From an uncultured Oscillospiraceae bacterium (GTDB taxonomy: Bacteria; Bacillota; Clostridia; Oscillospirales; Acutalibacteraceae), in NCBI GenBank assembly GCA_900547445.1, contig URGJ01000012.1:1-42736 (forward strand): DNA of 42,736 nucleotides. Direction: 5' to 3'. How positions within the stretch are numbered: the stretch's first letter is position 1; every line of letters begins with the position of its first letter. Position numbers and translations under genes: made by a program. Positions 7,408 to 15,567 of this stretch are shown here, piece by piece. The notes below the pieces were generated by a model. That model saw nothing but the letters and a program-made list of their open reading frames with translations, was not told the origin of the DNA and did not search any database.

Positions 7408-8583
7408 ATGGAACATATTAACGCCGCGGTAATCGGTATAGGCAATATGGGTTCTGCGCACGCCGCCTGTATTGCCGAGGATAAAATTAAGGGTATGTCG
7501 CTTACCGCGGTTTGCGATATATCCGAAAAAAAGCTTAAAAAGTTTTCGGAAAAATATCCGAATATTAAGTGCTATACAAGCTACGAACAGTTACTTAATG
7601 ATAAAATCTGCGACAGCGTGATAATAGCGGTGCCGCACCCTCTTCACGCCGAAATTGCAATTAAAGCATTTGAATACGGTCTTAATGTAATGCTTGAAAA
7701 GCCTGCTGATATTTCGGTTACAAAGGTGAAAAAGCTTAATGAAGCGGCGGAAAAATCGGGCAAAGTGTTCGCGGTTATGTTTAATCAGCGCACCAATCCT
7801 TTATTCGCGAAAGCGCGAGAGATTGTAAAAAGCGGTCAGTTGGGCGAGCTTAAAAGAACGGTATGGATAATAACCAATTGGTTTAGAACGCAAAGCTATT
7901 ACGATTCGGGCGACTGGCGCGCCACATGGTCGGGCGAGGGCGGCGGAGTGCTCTTAAATCAGGCACCCCACAATCTGGATTTATGGCAGTGGATATGCGG
8001 TATGCCCGAAAGCGTAACCGCCTTTTGCGATATTGCAAAATATCACAATATCGAGGTCGAGGACGACGCTACAATATTCACACGCTACAAAAACGGCGCA
8101 ACGGGAGTTTTTATGACCTCGACAGGCGAATATCCCGGGACAAACCGCCTTGAAATATCTGGAGATTTGGGCAAAATCGTTCTTGAAAACGGTGTTATGA
8201 AGTGGTATAAGCTTAAAGAACCGATAAGCGAGGTTATTGCAAATTCCAAACAGGGATTTGCACAAATTGATTATGATTACGAGGAAATTAAGCAGGAAAA
8301 ACCTGAAACCTCGCATCAGGGCATTTTACAAAATTTCGCCAATGCGATAATATTCGGCGAGGAGCTTATATCGCCCGGAAGAGACGGCATATATGAGTTA
8401 ACCCTTTCAAACGCCGCCTATCTTTCCGAGTGGCAGGGAAACAACGAAATCAAACTTCCGTTTGACAGCGAGCTTTTTGACAACTTGCTTGCAGAAAAAG
8501 CAAAGCAGTCAAAGCGCCGCGCCGCCGATTCGGAGAAAAGCGGAAACACGTCTTATCTCCCGAGATGGCAGGTAAGATGGTAG
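7408..8583 (+). CDS. Gfo/Idh/MocA-family oxidoreductase, copy 2
   Basis: 391 aa, the same length as its neighbour and clearly a tandem duplicate: GIGNMGSAHA, EKPAD, and YYDSGDWRATWSGEGGGVLL, then NQAPHNLDLWQW. It starts two bases after the stop of copy 1, so the pair is co-translated. The N-terminal half and the tail (KQSKRRAADSEKSGN) differ most, which fits divergence in substrate or cofactor use. Having two copies suggests one oxidises and the other reduces along the same route. Function beyond the family is inference. Confidence 0.85.
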   Translation: MEHINAAVIGIGNMGSAHAACIAEDKIKGMSLTAVCDISEKKLKKFSEKYPNIKCYTSYEQLLNDKICDSVIIAVPHPLHAEIAIKAFEYGLNVMLEKPADISVTKVKKLNEAAEKSGKVFAVMFNQRTNPLFAKAREIVKSGQLGELKRTVWIITNWFRTQSYYDSGDWRATWSGEGGGVLLNQAPHNLDLWQWICGMPESVTAFCDIAKYHNIEVEDDATIFTRYKNGATGVFMTSTGEYPGTNRLEISGDLGKIVLENGVMKWYKLKEPISEVIANSKQGFAQIDYDYEEIKQEKPETSHQGILQNFANAIIFGEELISPGRDGIYELTLSNAAYLSEWQGNNEIKLPFDSELFDNLLAEKAKQSKRRAADSEKSGNTSYLPRWQVRW

Positions 8584-8603
8584 AGAATAAGGAGGAACGA
8601 AAA

Positions 8604-9158
8604 ATGGAAAAATACATACCTGTAGTAGTCATAAAAGAATTATCCGAAACCGATAAGATATTATCGGCGCTCAAAGCAAACGGCATTAACTGTGCCGAAA
8701 TTACATTCAGAACAGCCTGTGCAAAAGAGGCTATTGAGTATGCAATTAAAAATTATCCCGAAATGTCAATCGGTGCGGGAACGGTAATTAACGCCGAGCA
8801 ATGCAAACAGGCTTTAGACCTCGGCTGTGAATTTATTGTATCTCCCGGATTATCGGTTGAGGTTGCAAAGCTTTGCAAGGAAAAAAATATACCATATTAC
8901 CCCGGTTGTGTAACACCTACCGAGATTATGCAGGCTTTGGAATTAGGCATTACAACGGTCAAGTTCTTCCCCGCAAATGTTTACGGAGGTTTAAAGGCAT
9001 TAAAGGCTTTGTCCGCTCCTTTCCCGCAGGTTAAGTTTATTCCGACCGGCGGGGTTGACCGCAGTAATATTGACGAGTTTTTGGCTTTCGATAAAATAGC
9101 GGCAATCGGCGGCAGCTTCTTTGTAAAGGAAGCACTTGAAAAGATGGAGGCAAAATAA
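8604..9158 (+). CDS. eda: KDPG/KHG aldolase
   Basis: 184 aa, slightly shorter than the usual 200-210 aa. It cleaves 2-keto-3-deoxy-6-phosphogluconate to pyruvate and glyceraldehyde-3-phosphate. The class I signatures are present: Glu in CAEITFRT, GAGTV, GCVTPTEI, the Schiff-base Lys in TVKFFPA, and PTGGV for phosphate binding. I chose the ATG at 8604 because GGAGG (8591-8595) sits eight bases before it; an upstream in-frame ATG lies inside the preceding gene. It follows the Gfo/Idh pair by 20 bp. Confidence 0.95.
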   Translation: MEKYIPVVVIKELSETDKILSALKANGINCAEITFRTACAKEAIEYAIKNYPEMSIGAGTVINAEQCKQALDLGCEFIVSPGLSVEVAKLCKEKNIPYYPGCVTPTEIMQALELGITTVKFFPANVYGGLKALKALSAPFPQVKFIPTGGVDRSNIDEFLAFDKIAAIGGSFFVKEALEKMEAK

Positions 9159-9159
9159 A

Positions 9160-10182
9160 ATGGCAAAGGTAGTTACTTTCGGTGAGTTAATGTTACGGCT
9201 TGCCCCAAACGGATATTACAGATTTTTTCAGAACGACCAGATGCAGGCAACTTTTGGAGGAGGAGAAGCCAACGTTGCGGTTTCGCTTGCGAATTACGGA
9301 ATTGACAGCGTTTATGTGACAAAGCTCCCTAAACACGCTATAGGTCAGGCGGCGGTTGATTCACTCCGTTATTTCGGTGTAGATACAAGCAAGATTGTAC
9401 GCGGCGGTGAGAGAGTAGGCATTTACTACCTTGAAAAGGGCGCGTCACAGAGAGGTTCGGTTTGTATTTATGACCGCAAATATTCGGCTATTCAGCAAGC
9501 CAGTGTAAACGATTTTGACTGGGACAGCATTTTTGAGGGCGCGGACTGGTTCCACTTTACCGGCATTACTCCCGCTTTAGGCGAAAACCTTGTTGAGATA
9601 TGCAAAGAAGCTTGTATCGCTGCAAAGAAAAAGGGCGTAAAAATTTCCTGCGACTTAAATTACAGAGGAAAGCTTTGGACAAGGGAAGAAGCAAGAAAGG
9701 CTATGACCGAGCTTTGCAAATATGTTGATGTCTGCATTTCTAATGAAGAGGACGCTAAGGACGTTTTCGGCATTGAGGCAGAAAACACCGATATTTACGG
9801 CGGCAAGCTCGATAAAGAGGGCTACAAGTCCGTAGCAAAGCAGTTAGCCGATAAATTCGGCTTTGAAAAGGTTGCTATTACACTTCGTTCTTCGATTTCT
9901 GCCAGCGACAACGACTGGGCGGCTATGCTCTATGACGGCGAGGATTATTACTTCTCAAAGGAATATCATCTGCACATCGTTGACCGTGTAGGCGGCGGTG
10001 ACTCCTTCGGCGGCGGACTTATTTATGCTCTGCTTAACGGTAAATCTTCTAAAGACGCTATTGAATTTGCGGTCGCCGCTTCGGCACTCAAGCACTCGGT
10101 AGAGGGCGACTACAACCGTGTATCGGTAGTCGAGGTCGAAAAGCTTGCGGGCGGCGACGGCTCGGGCAGAGTGCAGAGGTAA
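9160..10182 (+). CDS. kdgK: 2-keto-3-deoxygluconate kinase (PfkB/ribokinase family)
   Basis: 340 aa. It phosphorylates KDG to KDPG, the substrate of the preceding aldolase. PfkB features are GELMLRL at the start, FGGGEANVAVSLA (about residues 33-45), DLNYRGKLW, and the catalytic VGGGDSFGGGLIYALL with the base Asp near residue 280. The ATG comes one base after the aldolase stop. It is the last gene of the operon and is followed by a terminator, which completes a full glucuronate-to-triose route. Confidence 0.93.
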   Translation: MAKVVTFGELMLRLAPNGYYRFFQNDQMQATFGGGEANVAVSLANYGIDSVYVTKLPKHAIGQAAVDSLRYFGVDTSKIVRGGERVGIYYLEKGASQRGSVCIYDRKYSAIQQASVNDFDWDSIFEGADWFHFTGITPALGENLVEICKEACIAAKKKGVKISCDLNYRGKLWTREEARKAMTELCKYVDVCISNEEDAKDVFGIEAENTDIYGGKLDKEGYKSVAKQLADKFGFEKVAITLRSSISASDNDWAAMLYDGEDYYFSKEYHLHIVDRVGGGDSFGGGLIYALLNGKSSKDAIEFAVAASALKHSVEGDYNRVSVVEVEKLAGGDGSGRVQR

Positions 10183-10195
10183 TATCATTAAAAAG

Positions 10196-10239
10196 CACAC
10201 ACCATCTACTTCTTATCGGAGCGGACGGTGTGTTTTTTA
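10196..10239 (+). terminator. terminator of the uronate operon
   Basis: CACACACC (10196-10203) pairs with GGTGTGT (10227-10233) and is followed by a T-run. An A-run precedes the stem, so it may also end the leftward AraC remnant that finishes here. Confidence 0.7.
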
Positions 10240-10815
10240 TTGTTTATAGTTGTTTCTAAACCCTGTAGGAGAAATACCGTTTAGCTTTTTAAAGGTACGG
10301 CTGAAGTTGCTGTTATCGCTGAAACCGCAAAGCTCTGTAATTTCACCGATACTCAAATCAGTTTTCGCAAGAAAATTTTTGGCGCTTGCTATTCTGCAGG
10401 ACAGCAGATAATTCATTACTGACATACCCGTAATTTTTTTGAATTGATGAGACAGCGAGGAAGTACTCAAATTATATTTTTTTGCTAATTCCGTCAGACT
10501 GTAATTAAATGAATAATTGGTTTCAAACTCTCTTTGCAGCTTTAACACAAGCTTAAGGTTTTGCTCCTCAAAATAATCCTCGTTTTTGGGGGAAATGCGG
10601 TACAACATAATAAGAAGCTGATTAATAAGAGCTTGAATCATTTCTTCGGAAAGGCTGTCTCCCGAATTGTTTTCTTGTAAAATCATAGAAAAAAGCTTTT
10701 CATATTCATCAATGCTATGCTTAATATTAAAAATATTGTTAAAGCCGACAGGACGGTTAGACAGCAGTGATGGGTTCATTTTAGCGGGGAAAAGTGTTAT
10801 GAATTGCTTGATATG
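10237..10815 (-). pseudogene. AraC-family regulator remnant, N-terminal half missing
   Basis: About 180 codons remain of a normal 270-300. The complete double-HTH domain is present (NLSTSSLSHQFKKITG, GFSDNSNFSRTFKKLNGISPTGFRN), with part of the linker. The cupin sensor is absent. In-frame homology-like sequence (FITLFPAK) continues to about 10810 and then hits a stop. No ribosome site precedes the first ATG. It abuts head to head with another 5'-truncated AraC gene, so a deletion that fused two divergent genes is the likely cause. Residual DNA binding cannot be excluded. Confidence 0.7.
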
Positions 10816-11322
10816 CTATCTATCAGCAAAAAAAGAATATTCAGGCCGTCCCATACAGCGAAAATAGAGCATACATTCATCAGTATTTGCGACAGCTTTC
10901 TTAATAAATACATAGAGTCATCGGTAATATGCTCGGGATTATTGATTTCATTGCTTGGTATGATTTCGGAATATACAAAAGAAAACATCTCAAAAAGCTA
11001 CGGTAAGTACAGGCGTGTAATAAGTGAGGAAGTGAGGCTTTTCAGAAATGACCCCTCAAAGGAGTTCAGTGTTGCGGAAAGTGCCGCAAACTGCGGTATG
11101 AGTATTACGCACTTTTCTCGAATATTTAAAAGTATTACCGGTGAACCGCCGTTGAAATACATTACCGAAATCAAAATTGAAAAAGCAAAGGAAATGCTTA
11201 TTTTTACCGACGAAAGCATAGGCAGTATTGCGTCAAAGGTTGGATATTCGGAGCAAAATTATTTTACGAGACTGTTTAAAAAATTTACGGGTTCAACTCC
11301 CGGGAAATTCAGAAACAAATGA
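10771..11322 (+). pseudogene. second AraC-family regulator remnant, N-terminal half missing
   Basis: Open frame from about 10771. A TTG at 10804 and an ATG at 10813 are possible but poorly supported starts. The C-terminal double HTH is intact (CGMSITHFSRIFKSITGEPP, VGYSEQNYFTRLFKKFTG) and ends PGKFRNK. A helical linker (KCYELLDMLSISKKR) precedes it, but no cupin domain. It faces away from the first remnant and the two join at about 10790-10810. Both probably once flanked their own regulatory region, which is now gone. Confidence 0.7.
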
Positions 11323-11434
11323 GATCACCAATACGGAAAATGTCAGTATAGTTGTCAGGAAATTGAAATTATGCTGTTTTAATTGCCTTTGCAATTTTGC
11401 TTAAAGTGGAGGTCTGAAAAAGACATTACACCGC

Positions 11435-11463
11435 TTGAAATATTAAGGCTTTTGTGCTATACT
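11435..11463 (+). promoter_or_regulatory. sigma-A promoter of a 17-codon unit
   Basis: -35 TTGAAA (11435-11440), exactly 17-bp spacer, -10 TATACT (11458-11463). It lies 50 bp before a small ORF with a good ribosome site. Confidence 0.75.
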
Positions 11464-11512
11464 ATTAAATTCACGGATATAAATCATCTTATGAACAGGA
11501 GGCTCTGCGGCA

Positions 11513-11572
11513 ATGAAATATGTATTAATGCACAAAGAAATTCCTGTACCGGGATTTAGAATCCTAATTTAA
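11513..11572 (+). CDS. 19-codon ORF resembling a HipA-like N-terminus
   Basis: ATG preceded by ACAGGAGG at a nine-base spacing. It encodes MKYVLMHKEIPVPGFRILI and then stops. The first dozen residues resemble the start of HipA-like kinase proteins (MKYVLMHKDIPVA-type), so it may be the 5' stump of a deleted hipA-like gene. It has its own consensus promoter and a terminator 11 bp after the stop, so a 19-residue peptide could still be made. Whether it is functional is unknown. Confidence 0.45.
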   Translation: MKYVLMHKEIPVPGFRILI

Positions 11573-11582
11573 TATTCCCTAT

Positions 11583-11617
11583 GGGTGCCGATAAAAAAGG
11601 TCAGCACCCTATTTTTA
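11583..11617 (+). terminator. intrinsic terminator after the 19-codon ORF
   Basis: GGGTGC (11583-11588) / GCACCC (11604-11609) followed by TATTTTTAT. It closes the promoter-ORF-terminator unit. The remaining gap to 11769 shows nothing else I can support. Confidence 0.65.
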
Positions 11618-11769
11618 TGCCCTGCTGATTGATTTTAGGTGGGATGTTTTATGCCTTGTAGGCGTCAACTTGTCTTTTGCGGAATTTAATAATGCTTAAT
11701 TGAATAATTGACTTTTTTCGCTTTACGGCGTATATTTAAGTTGAAGAATAAAATTGTGAGGCTTTTAAA

Positions 11770-12516
11770 ATGGAAAACAGTAAAATAAATAAATTTGCCG
11801 AGTTGATAAGGCAAAGTGATAATATTGTGTTTTTCGGGGGTGCCGGCGTTTCTACCGAAAGCGGAATGAAGGATTACAGGAGCGAGGACGGTCTTTATAA
11901 TACCGTAAAAAAATACAAGGTATCCCCCGAAACAATACTGAGCCACAGCTTTTTTGAAAAGCACCCCGATGTGTTTTACGATTTTTATTATAACTATTTT
12001 CTAAATACAACTGCAGAGCCTAACAGGGCTCACATAGCCTTAGCCGAGCTTGAAAAAGCGGGCAAGCTTAAGGCGGTTGTGACCCAGAATATAGACGGTC
12101 TCCACCAAAAAGCTGGGAGCAAAAATGTTATTGAACTGCACGGAACTACACTTAAGCATTATTGTACCGTATGTAAAGCAATTATGCCGAACGAGCAGGT
12201 GAAGTCGCTTTGCGGACAGATTCCGAAATGCGAAAAATGTCACGGTATAGTACGACCCGATGTTGTACTGTACGAAGAACCCTTAAACAAGTCGGTTGTT
12301 GAAGCGGCTACTTACGCTATTTCATCGGCGGATATGCTTATAATCGGCGGAACCTCGCTTGCGGTCTATCCCGCCGCAAATTATATTAGATATTTTAAGG
12401 GTGAAAGCATTGTTCTTATAAACCGTGACGAGACGCAGTATGACGGCATGGCAACCCTTGTTTTCAGGGAAAGCATAGGCGAGGTTTTAGAACGCATAAT
12501 GGAAGAAATCGGATAA
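11770..12516 (+). CDS. cobB: NAD-dependent protein deacylase (sirtuin)
   Basis: 248 aa Sir2 family. It has the NAD-binding GGAGVSTESGMKDYRS (about residues 22-37), TQNIDGLHQKAG with the catalytic His in ELHGTT, a zinc site of two pairs (CTVC...CEKC), RPDVVLYEE, and GGTSLAVYPA. It removes acetyl or other acyl groups from lysines, yielding nicotinamide and O-acyl-ADP-ribose. The gene precedes recQ by 32 bp on the same strand. The ribosome site is weak (GTGAGG). Confidence 0.93.
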   Translation: MENSKINKFAELIRQSDNIVFFGGAGVSTESGMKDYRSEDGLYNTVKKYKVSPETILSHSFFEKHPDVFYDFYYNYFLNTTAEPNRAHIALAELEKAGKLKAVVTQNIDGLHQKAGSKNVIELHGTTLKHYCTVCKAIMPNEQVKSLCGQIPKCEKCHGIVRPDVVLYEEPLNKSVVEAATYAISSADMLIIGGTSLAVYPAANYIRYFKGESIVLINRDETQYDGMATLVFRESIGEVLERIMEEIG

Positions 12517-12548
12517 TTATTTTGTGAATTTTGATTGGAGAATTCCGA

Positions 12549-14357
12549 ATGGATGTTAAATATAAAATACTTAAGGAATATTTCGGTCACTCCGATTTTC
12601 GCGAAGGGCAGGGGGATATCGTCGATTGCCTTTTGTCCGGCAGAGACGCACTTTGCATTATGCCTACGGGTGCGGGAAAATCTATATGCTATCAGGTGCC
12701 CGCCCTTGCCTTTGAGGGGATAACTGTCGTAATATCTCCGTTTATTTCTCTTATGAAGGATCAGGTTACGGCGCTTGTGCAGTCGGGAATTTCGGCGGCG
12801 TATATTAACAGCTCCCTGTCAGAGTCGCAGTATACAAAGGTTTTTCAAAACGCCGAGAAAGGGAAATACAAAATCATTTATGTTGCTCCCGAGAGGCTTA
12901 CTACAGCGGAATTTTTAAATTTATGTAAAAAGCTTAATGTGTCAATGGTGGCGGTTGACGAGGCGCATTGCGTTTCTCAATGGGGTCAGGATTTCAGACC
13001 GAGCTATCTTAAAATCAGCGAGTTTATTAATGAGCTTAAAGTCCGCCCGGTGGTTGGCGCGTTCACCGCTACCGCCACAAAAGAGGTCAAAAACGATATT
13101 TTAAGATTGTTAGAGCTTGATAATCCCTTGGTTGTCACAACAGGGTTTGACCGACCTAATCTGTTTTTCTCGGTCATAAGACCGACTTCAAAATCCGTAA
13201 GACTGCTTGAGCTTGTAAAGGAGCGAAAGGACAAGTCGGGAATAGTATACTGCGCTACAAGAAAAGCGGTTGAAGAGGTATGCGATTTACTCAACAATAA
13301 CGGCTTTTCTGCAACAAGGTATCACGCGGGTCTATCCGAAACCGAGAGAAAGGAAAATCAGGAGGATTTTGTATACGACCGCAGACAGATAATGGTAGCT
13401 ACCAATGCCTTCGGAATGGGCATTGATAAATCTAATGTCTCCTTTGTAATTCATTACAATATGCCTAAAAATATCGAAAGCTATTATCAGGAGGCGGGCA
13501 GAGCGGGTCGCGACGGCGAGGAGGCGGACTGTATTTTGCTTTACAGTCCTCAGGATGTCCGCACAAATCAGTTTTTAATCGAAAAGTCGGACGCTAATCC
13601 CGAGCTTAGCGAGGAAGAACAAAACGCCGTCCGCCAAAAGGATATGGAGCGGCTTAAATTTATGACCTATTACTGCACCACAAGCGACTGCTTAAGAAGC
13701 TTTATTCTTAAATATTTCGGGGATAGGTCGGCTAATTACTGCGGTAAATGCTCTAACTGCCTTACGCAGTTTGAAACGGTGGATATTACCGTTGACTCTC
13801 AGAAAATACTGTCCTGTATAATTAAAACCGGACGGCGGTTCGGTAAAAAAATGATATGCGATATTCTTCGGGGAAGTAAAAGCGAGCGGATTATGCGCTT
13901 AGGTCTTGAAAGTCAGTCTACATACGCAATAATGAAGGACTGTGCCGAAAAAAGGCTTCGTGAAATTATCGATTATCTTGAACAGCAGGGATATATTGCG
14001 GCTGAGGGCGGGGAATTTCCCGTTTTAAAGGTGACGGCGTCAAGCTATGGAATTTTGCGCGGGAATGTCAGTTTAAGTATGAAAGCTGTCAAAGCTAAGG
14101 CGGAAGAGCCGCATAAACCCGTAAATAACTCAGTTAATGCGGAATTGCTTGAAGCGCTCAAGGAATTAAGAAGAAAATTATCCTCAAAAAAGCGAGTTCC
14201 CGCCTATATGATATTTTCGGACGCATCGCTTACGGATATGTGCAAAAAGCTGCCGAAAACGCCCGAGGAGTTTTTGAATGTCTCGGGAGTTGGAAATGTA
14301 AAGTTAGCACAGTACGGTGAGGAATTTTTAGAGGTAATAAGAAGTTTTATACCGTAG
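12549..14357 (+). CDS. recQ: ATP-dependent DNA helicase RecQ
   Basis: 602 aa from the ATG at 12549, which TTGGAG precedes at a suitable distance; an earlier in-frame ATG at 12531 has no ribosome site. Superfamily 2 motifs: Walker A MPTGAGKS, DEAH in VAVDEAHCVSQWGQDFRP (about residues 145-160), SAT-like TATAT, motif VI YYQEAGRAGRDG. The zinc-binding cysteines follow (CLRSF...YCGKCSNC), then a winged helix and a C-terminal HRDC domain (residues about 530-600). It unwinds DNA 3' to 5' in recombinational repair. Confidence 0.95.
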   Translation: MDVKYKILKEYFGHSDFREGQGDIVDCLLSGRDALCIMPTGAGKSICYQVPALAFEGITVVISPFISLMKDQVTALVQSGISAAYINSSLSESQYTKVFQNAEKGKYKIIYVAPERLTTAEFLNLCKKLNVSMVAVDEAHCVSQWGQDFRPSYLKISEFINELKVRPVVGAFTATATKEVKNDILRLLELDNPLVVTTGFDRPNLFFSVIRPTSKSVRLLELVKERKDKSGIVYCATRKAVEEVCDLLNNNGFSATRYHAGLSETERKENQEDFVYDRRQIMVATNAFGMGIDKSNVSFVIHYNMPKNIESYYQEAGRAGRDGEEADCILLYSPQDVRTNQFLIEKSDANPELSEEEQNAVRQKDMERLKFMTYYCTTSDCLRSFILKYFGDRSANYCGKCSNCLTQFETVDITVDSQKILSCIIKTGRRFGKKMICDILRGSKSERIMRLGLESQSTYAIMKDCAEKRLREIIDYLEQQGYIAAEGGEFPVLKVTASSYGILRGNVSLSMKAVKAKAEEPHKPVNNSVNAELLEALKELRRKLSSKKRVPAYMIFSDASLTDMCKKLPKTPEEFLNVSGVGNVKLAQYGEEFLEVIRSFIP

Positions 14358-14414
14358 CTGTTACTTTTATAAATAAATGATCTTCCTAAAATTTCTCGGT
14401 TTTTTTCTTATTAT

Positions 14415-14504
14415 TATGTCGCGCAAAGACTTAATGCTGTTTTAATAAAATCAGACAGAGCTTAAAGTCTTTTTACCTAATATAGGTTTATTGGACGCGA
14501 CATA
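14415..14504. repeat. nested inverted repeat of 90 bp
   Basis: Outer arms TATGTCGCG (14415-14423) / CGCGACATA (14496-14504) and inner arms AAAGACTTAA (14425-14434) / TTAAAGTCTTT (14462-14472, one extra base). It lies between recQ and mobile debris. It could be a MITE-like insertion, an attachment site or an RNA structure; I see no clear target duplication. Confidence 0.5.
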
Positions 14505-14525
14505 GCATACGGCTTAAAGCCCGGA

Positions 14526-14906
14526 TTGCTTGTTCTGATAGCTAATCAAATAAAAAAATCTGCCAAAAACCGCACAAAAAATAGTGTAGGTATTTTGGTG
14601 GATTTTTTCTTTAGAACGGTAAGACATACAAGAAAGCTTGTCAATAAGATTTATAATGTTCTTAATAATGAAACAGGCGAAATATATCCTAAAAGACTTA
14701 TGGAAATAACCACAGATGACGATATAAAATCGGATAATCTTAAAATTGCGTTCCCGACCGTAAATAAAATATTGAGCGATTTGGAAAGTTATAATATTAT
14801 CCGCCCTTTTAGGGGTAAAATAACGAAAAATCCTGCTTTTTTGGTTTACGGCAGTTCTAAAAGACGGGTAAAATTGAATGATATATATACTTTTGGTAAA
14901 ACATAA
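14526..14906 (+). pseudogene. fragment with C-terminal winged-helix-like region
   Basis: About 126 codons open, without a ribosome site at the first ATG, so probably the 3' part of a larger gene. From VDFFFRTVRHTRKLVNKIYNVL onwards (reported here only in part) it is helical. The segment AFPTVNKILSDLESYNIIRPFRGK looks like a winged helix of the kind at the C-terminus of Fic-domain proteins. No Fic motif (HPFxxGNGR) is present, so the assignment is tentative. It sits in a patch of mobile-element remains. Confidence 0.35.
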
Positions 14907-14961
14907 TTCAGATACCTGATTATATAAATTATTAAATTATTTTTTTGAAAGAGGTGATAGC

Positions 14962-15213
14962 TTGAAAATCGAAATAAGGGAAAGACCTTTTAAGACTGTG
15001 CTTTTTTGGATGAGCAAGGAGGAGGCTGCTGACAAAGAGCTTAACGCTTCATTAAAACCGCAGTTTGCCGAATGGAAAAAGAAGAAGTATTTGCCCGTTA
15101 TATTTGAATCGGGCGACGGAAATTTAGAGGACAGTATGTATATGCTGATGAAACGAAATCTTGAGGTCTTGGCAAAAGCTGAAAATCAACATTTGCCTAC
15201 CGTCGGTGCGTAA
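14962..15213 (+). CDS. 83-aa recombinase-associated hypothetical protein
   Basis: TTG start preceded by GAGGTGAT at good distance. The product (MKIEIRERPFKTVLFW... EWKKKKYLPVIFESGDGNL) resembles small proteins I recall lying just upstream of large serine recombinases in clostridial mobile elements. Consistently, a truncated serine recombinase begins 140 bp downstream. It has no membrane segment or signal peptide. Function unknown. Confidence 0.55.
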   Translation: MKIEIRERPFKTVLFWMSKEEAADKELNASLKPQFAEWKKKKYLPVIFESGDGNLEDSMYMLMKRNLEVLAKAENQHLPTVGA

Positions 15214-15353
15214 TGCACCGCTACATATTTCGGTTTTCATCATTCTTTAAACATTGATTTTATTAAAAAACCGGGGTTTTTTAAATAAAAAGGCCTCGGT
15301 TATTAAATTTCTTGATTTTAATATTAAAATAAAGCAAAAGGAACGATAGCTAT

Positions 15354-15470
15354 ATGGTAGAAAAATTCGATATAGCGGGCTATTGCCGAATTTCGGTTGA
15401 CGATGAGATCGACCGAGACAATACATCAATCGAAAACCAGAAAAATCATTTAAGATTTATGAACATCTAA
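15354..15470 (+). pseudogene. serine recombinase, N-terminal stump (38 codons)
   Basis: Encodes MVEKFDIAGYCRISVDDE...NTSIENQKNHLRF and then reaches a stop. YCRIS contains the nucleophilic Ser of the resolvase/invertase family, and the SIENQ motif follows. A full large serine recombinase has about 500 residues, so more than 90 percent is lost. The break coincides with an inverted repeat at 15471, which suggests a recombination or insertion event there. Confidence 0.75.
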
Positions 15471-15532
15471 AATTAATCAAGTACGATTTGGTAAATTGTA
15501 CTTGACTAATTTTTTAAGCGTGCTCGGCACGC
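15471..15532. repeat. two adjacent inverted repeats at the recombinase break
   Basis: AATTAATCAAGTAC (15471-15484) pairs with GTACTTGACTAATT (15498-15511) at 13 of 14 positions and is followed by a T-run, so it can act as a terminator. A second hairpin, GCGTGC/GCACGC, lies at 15518-15532. Together they mark the boundary between mobile debris and the surface-protein locus. Confidence 0.6.
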
Positions 15533-15567
15533 ATAATAACTTGACGGTGAAAGTCCGGTTCGGAGAA

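Noticed and set aside
15536..15567. Group II intron fragment (GACGGTGAAAGTCC-like string)
   Set aside because: Only a short resemblance; no domain V, no reverse transcriptase and no second boundary were found.
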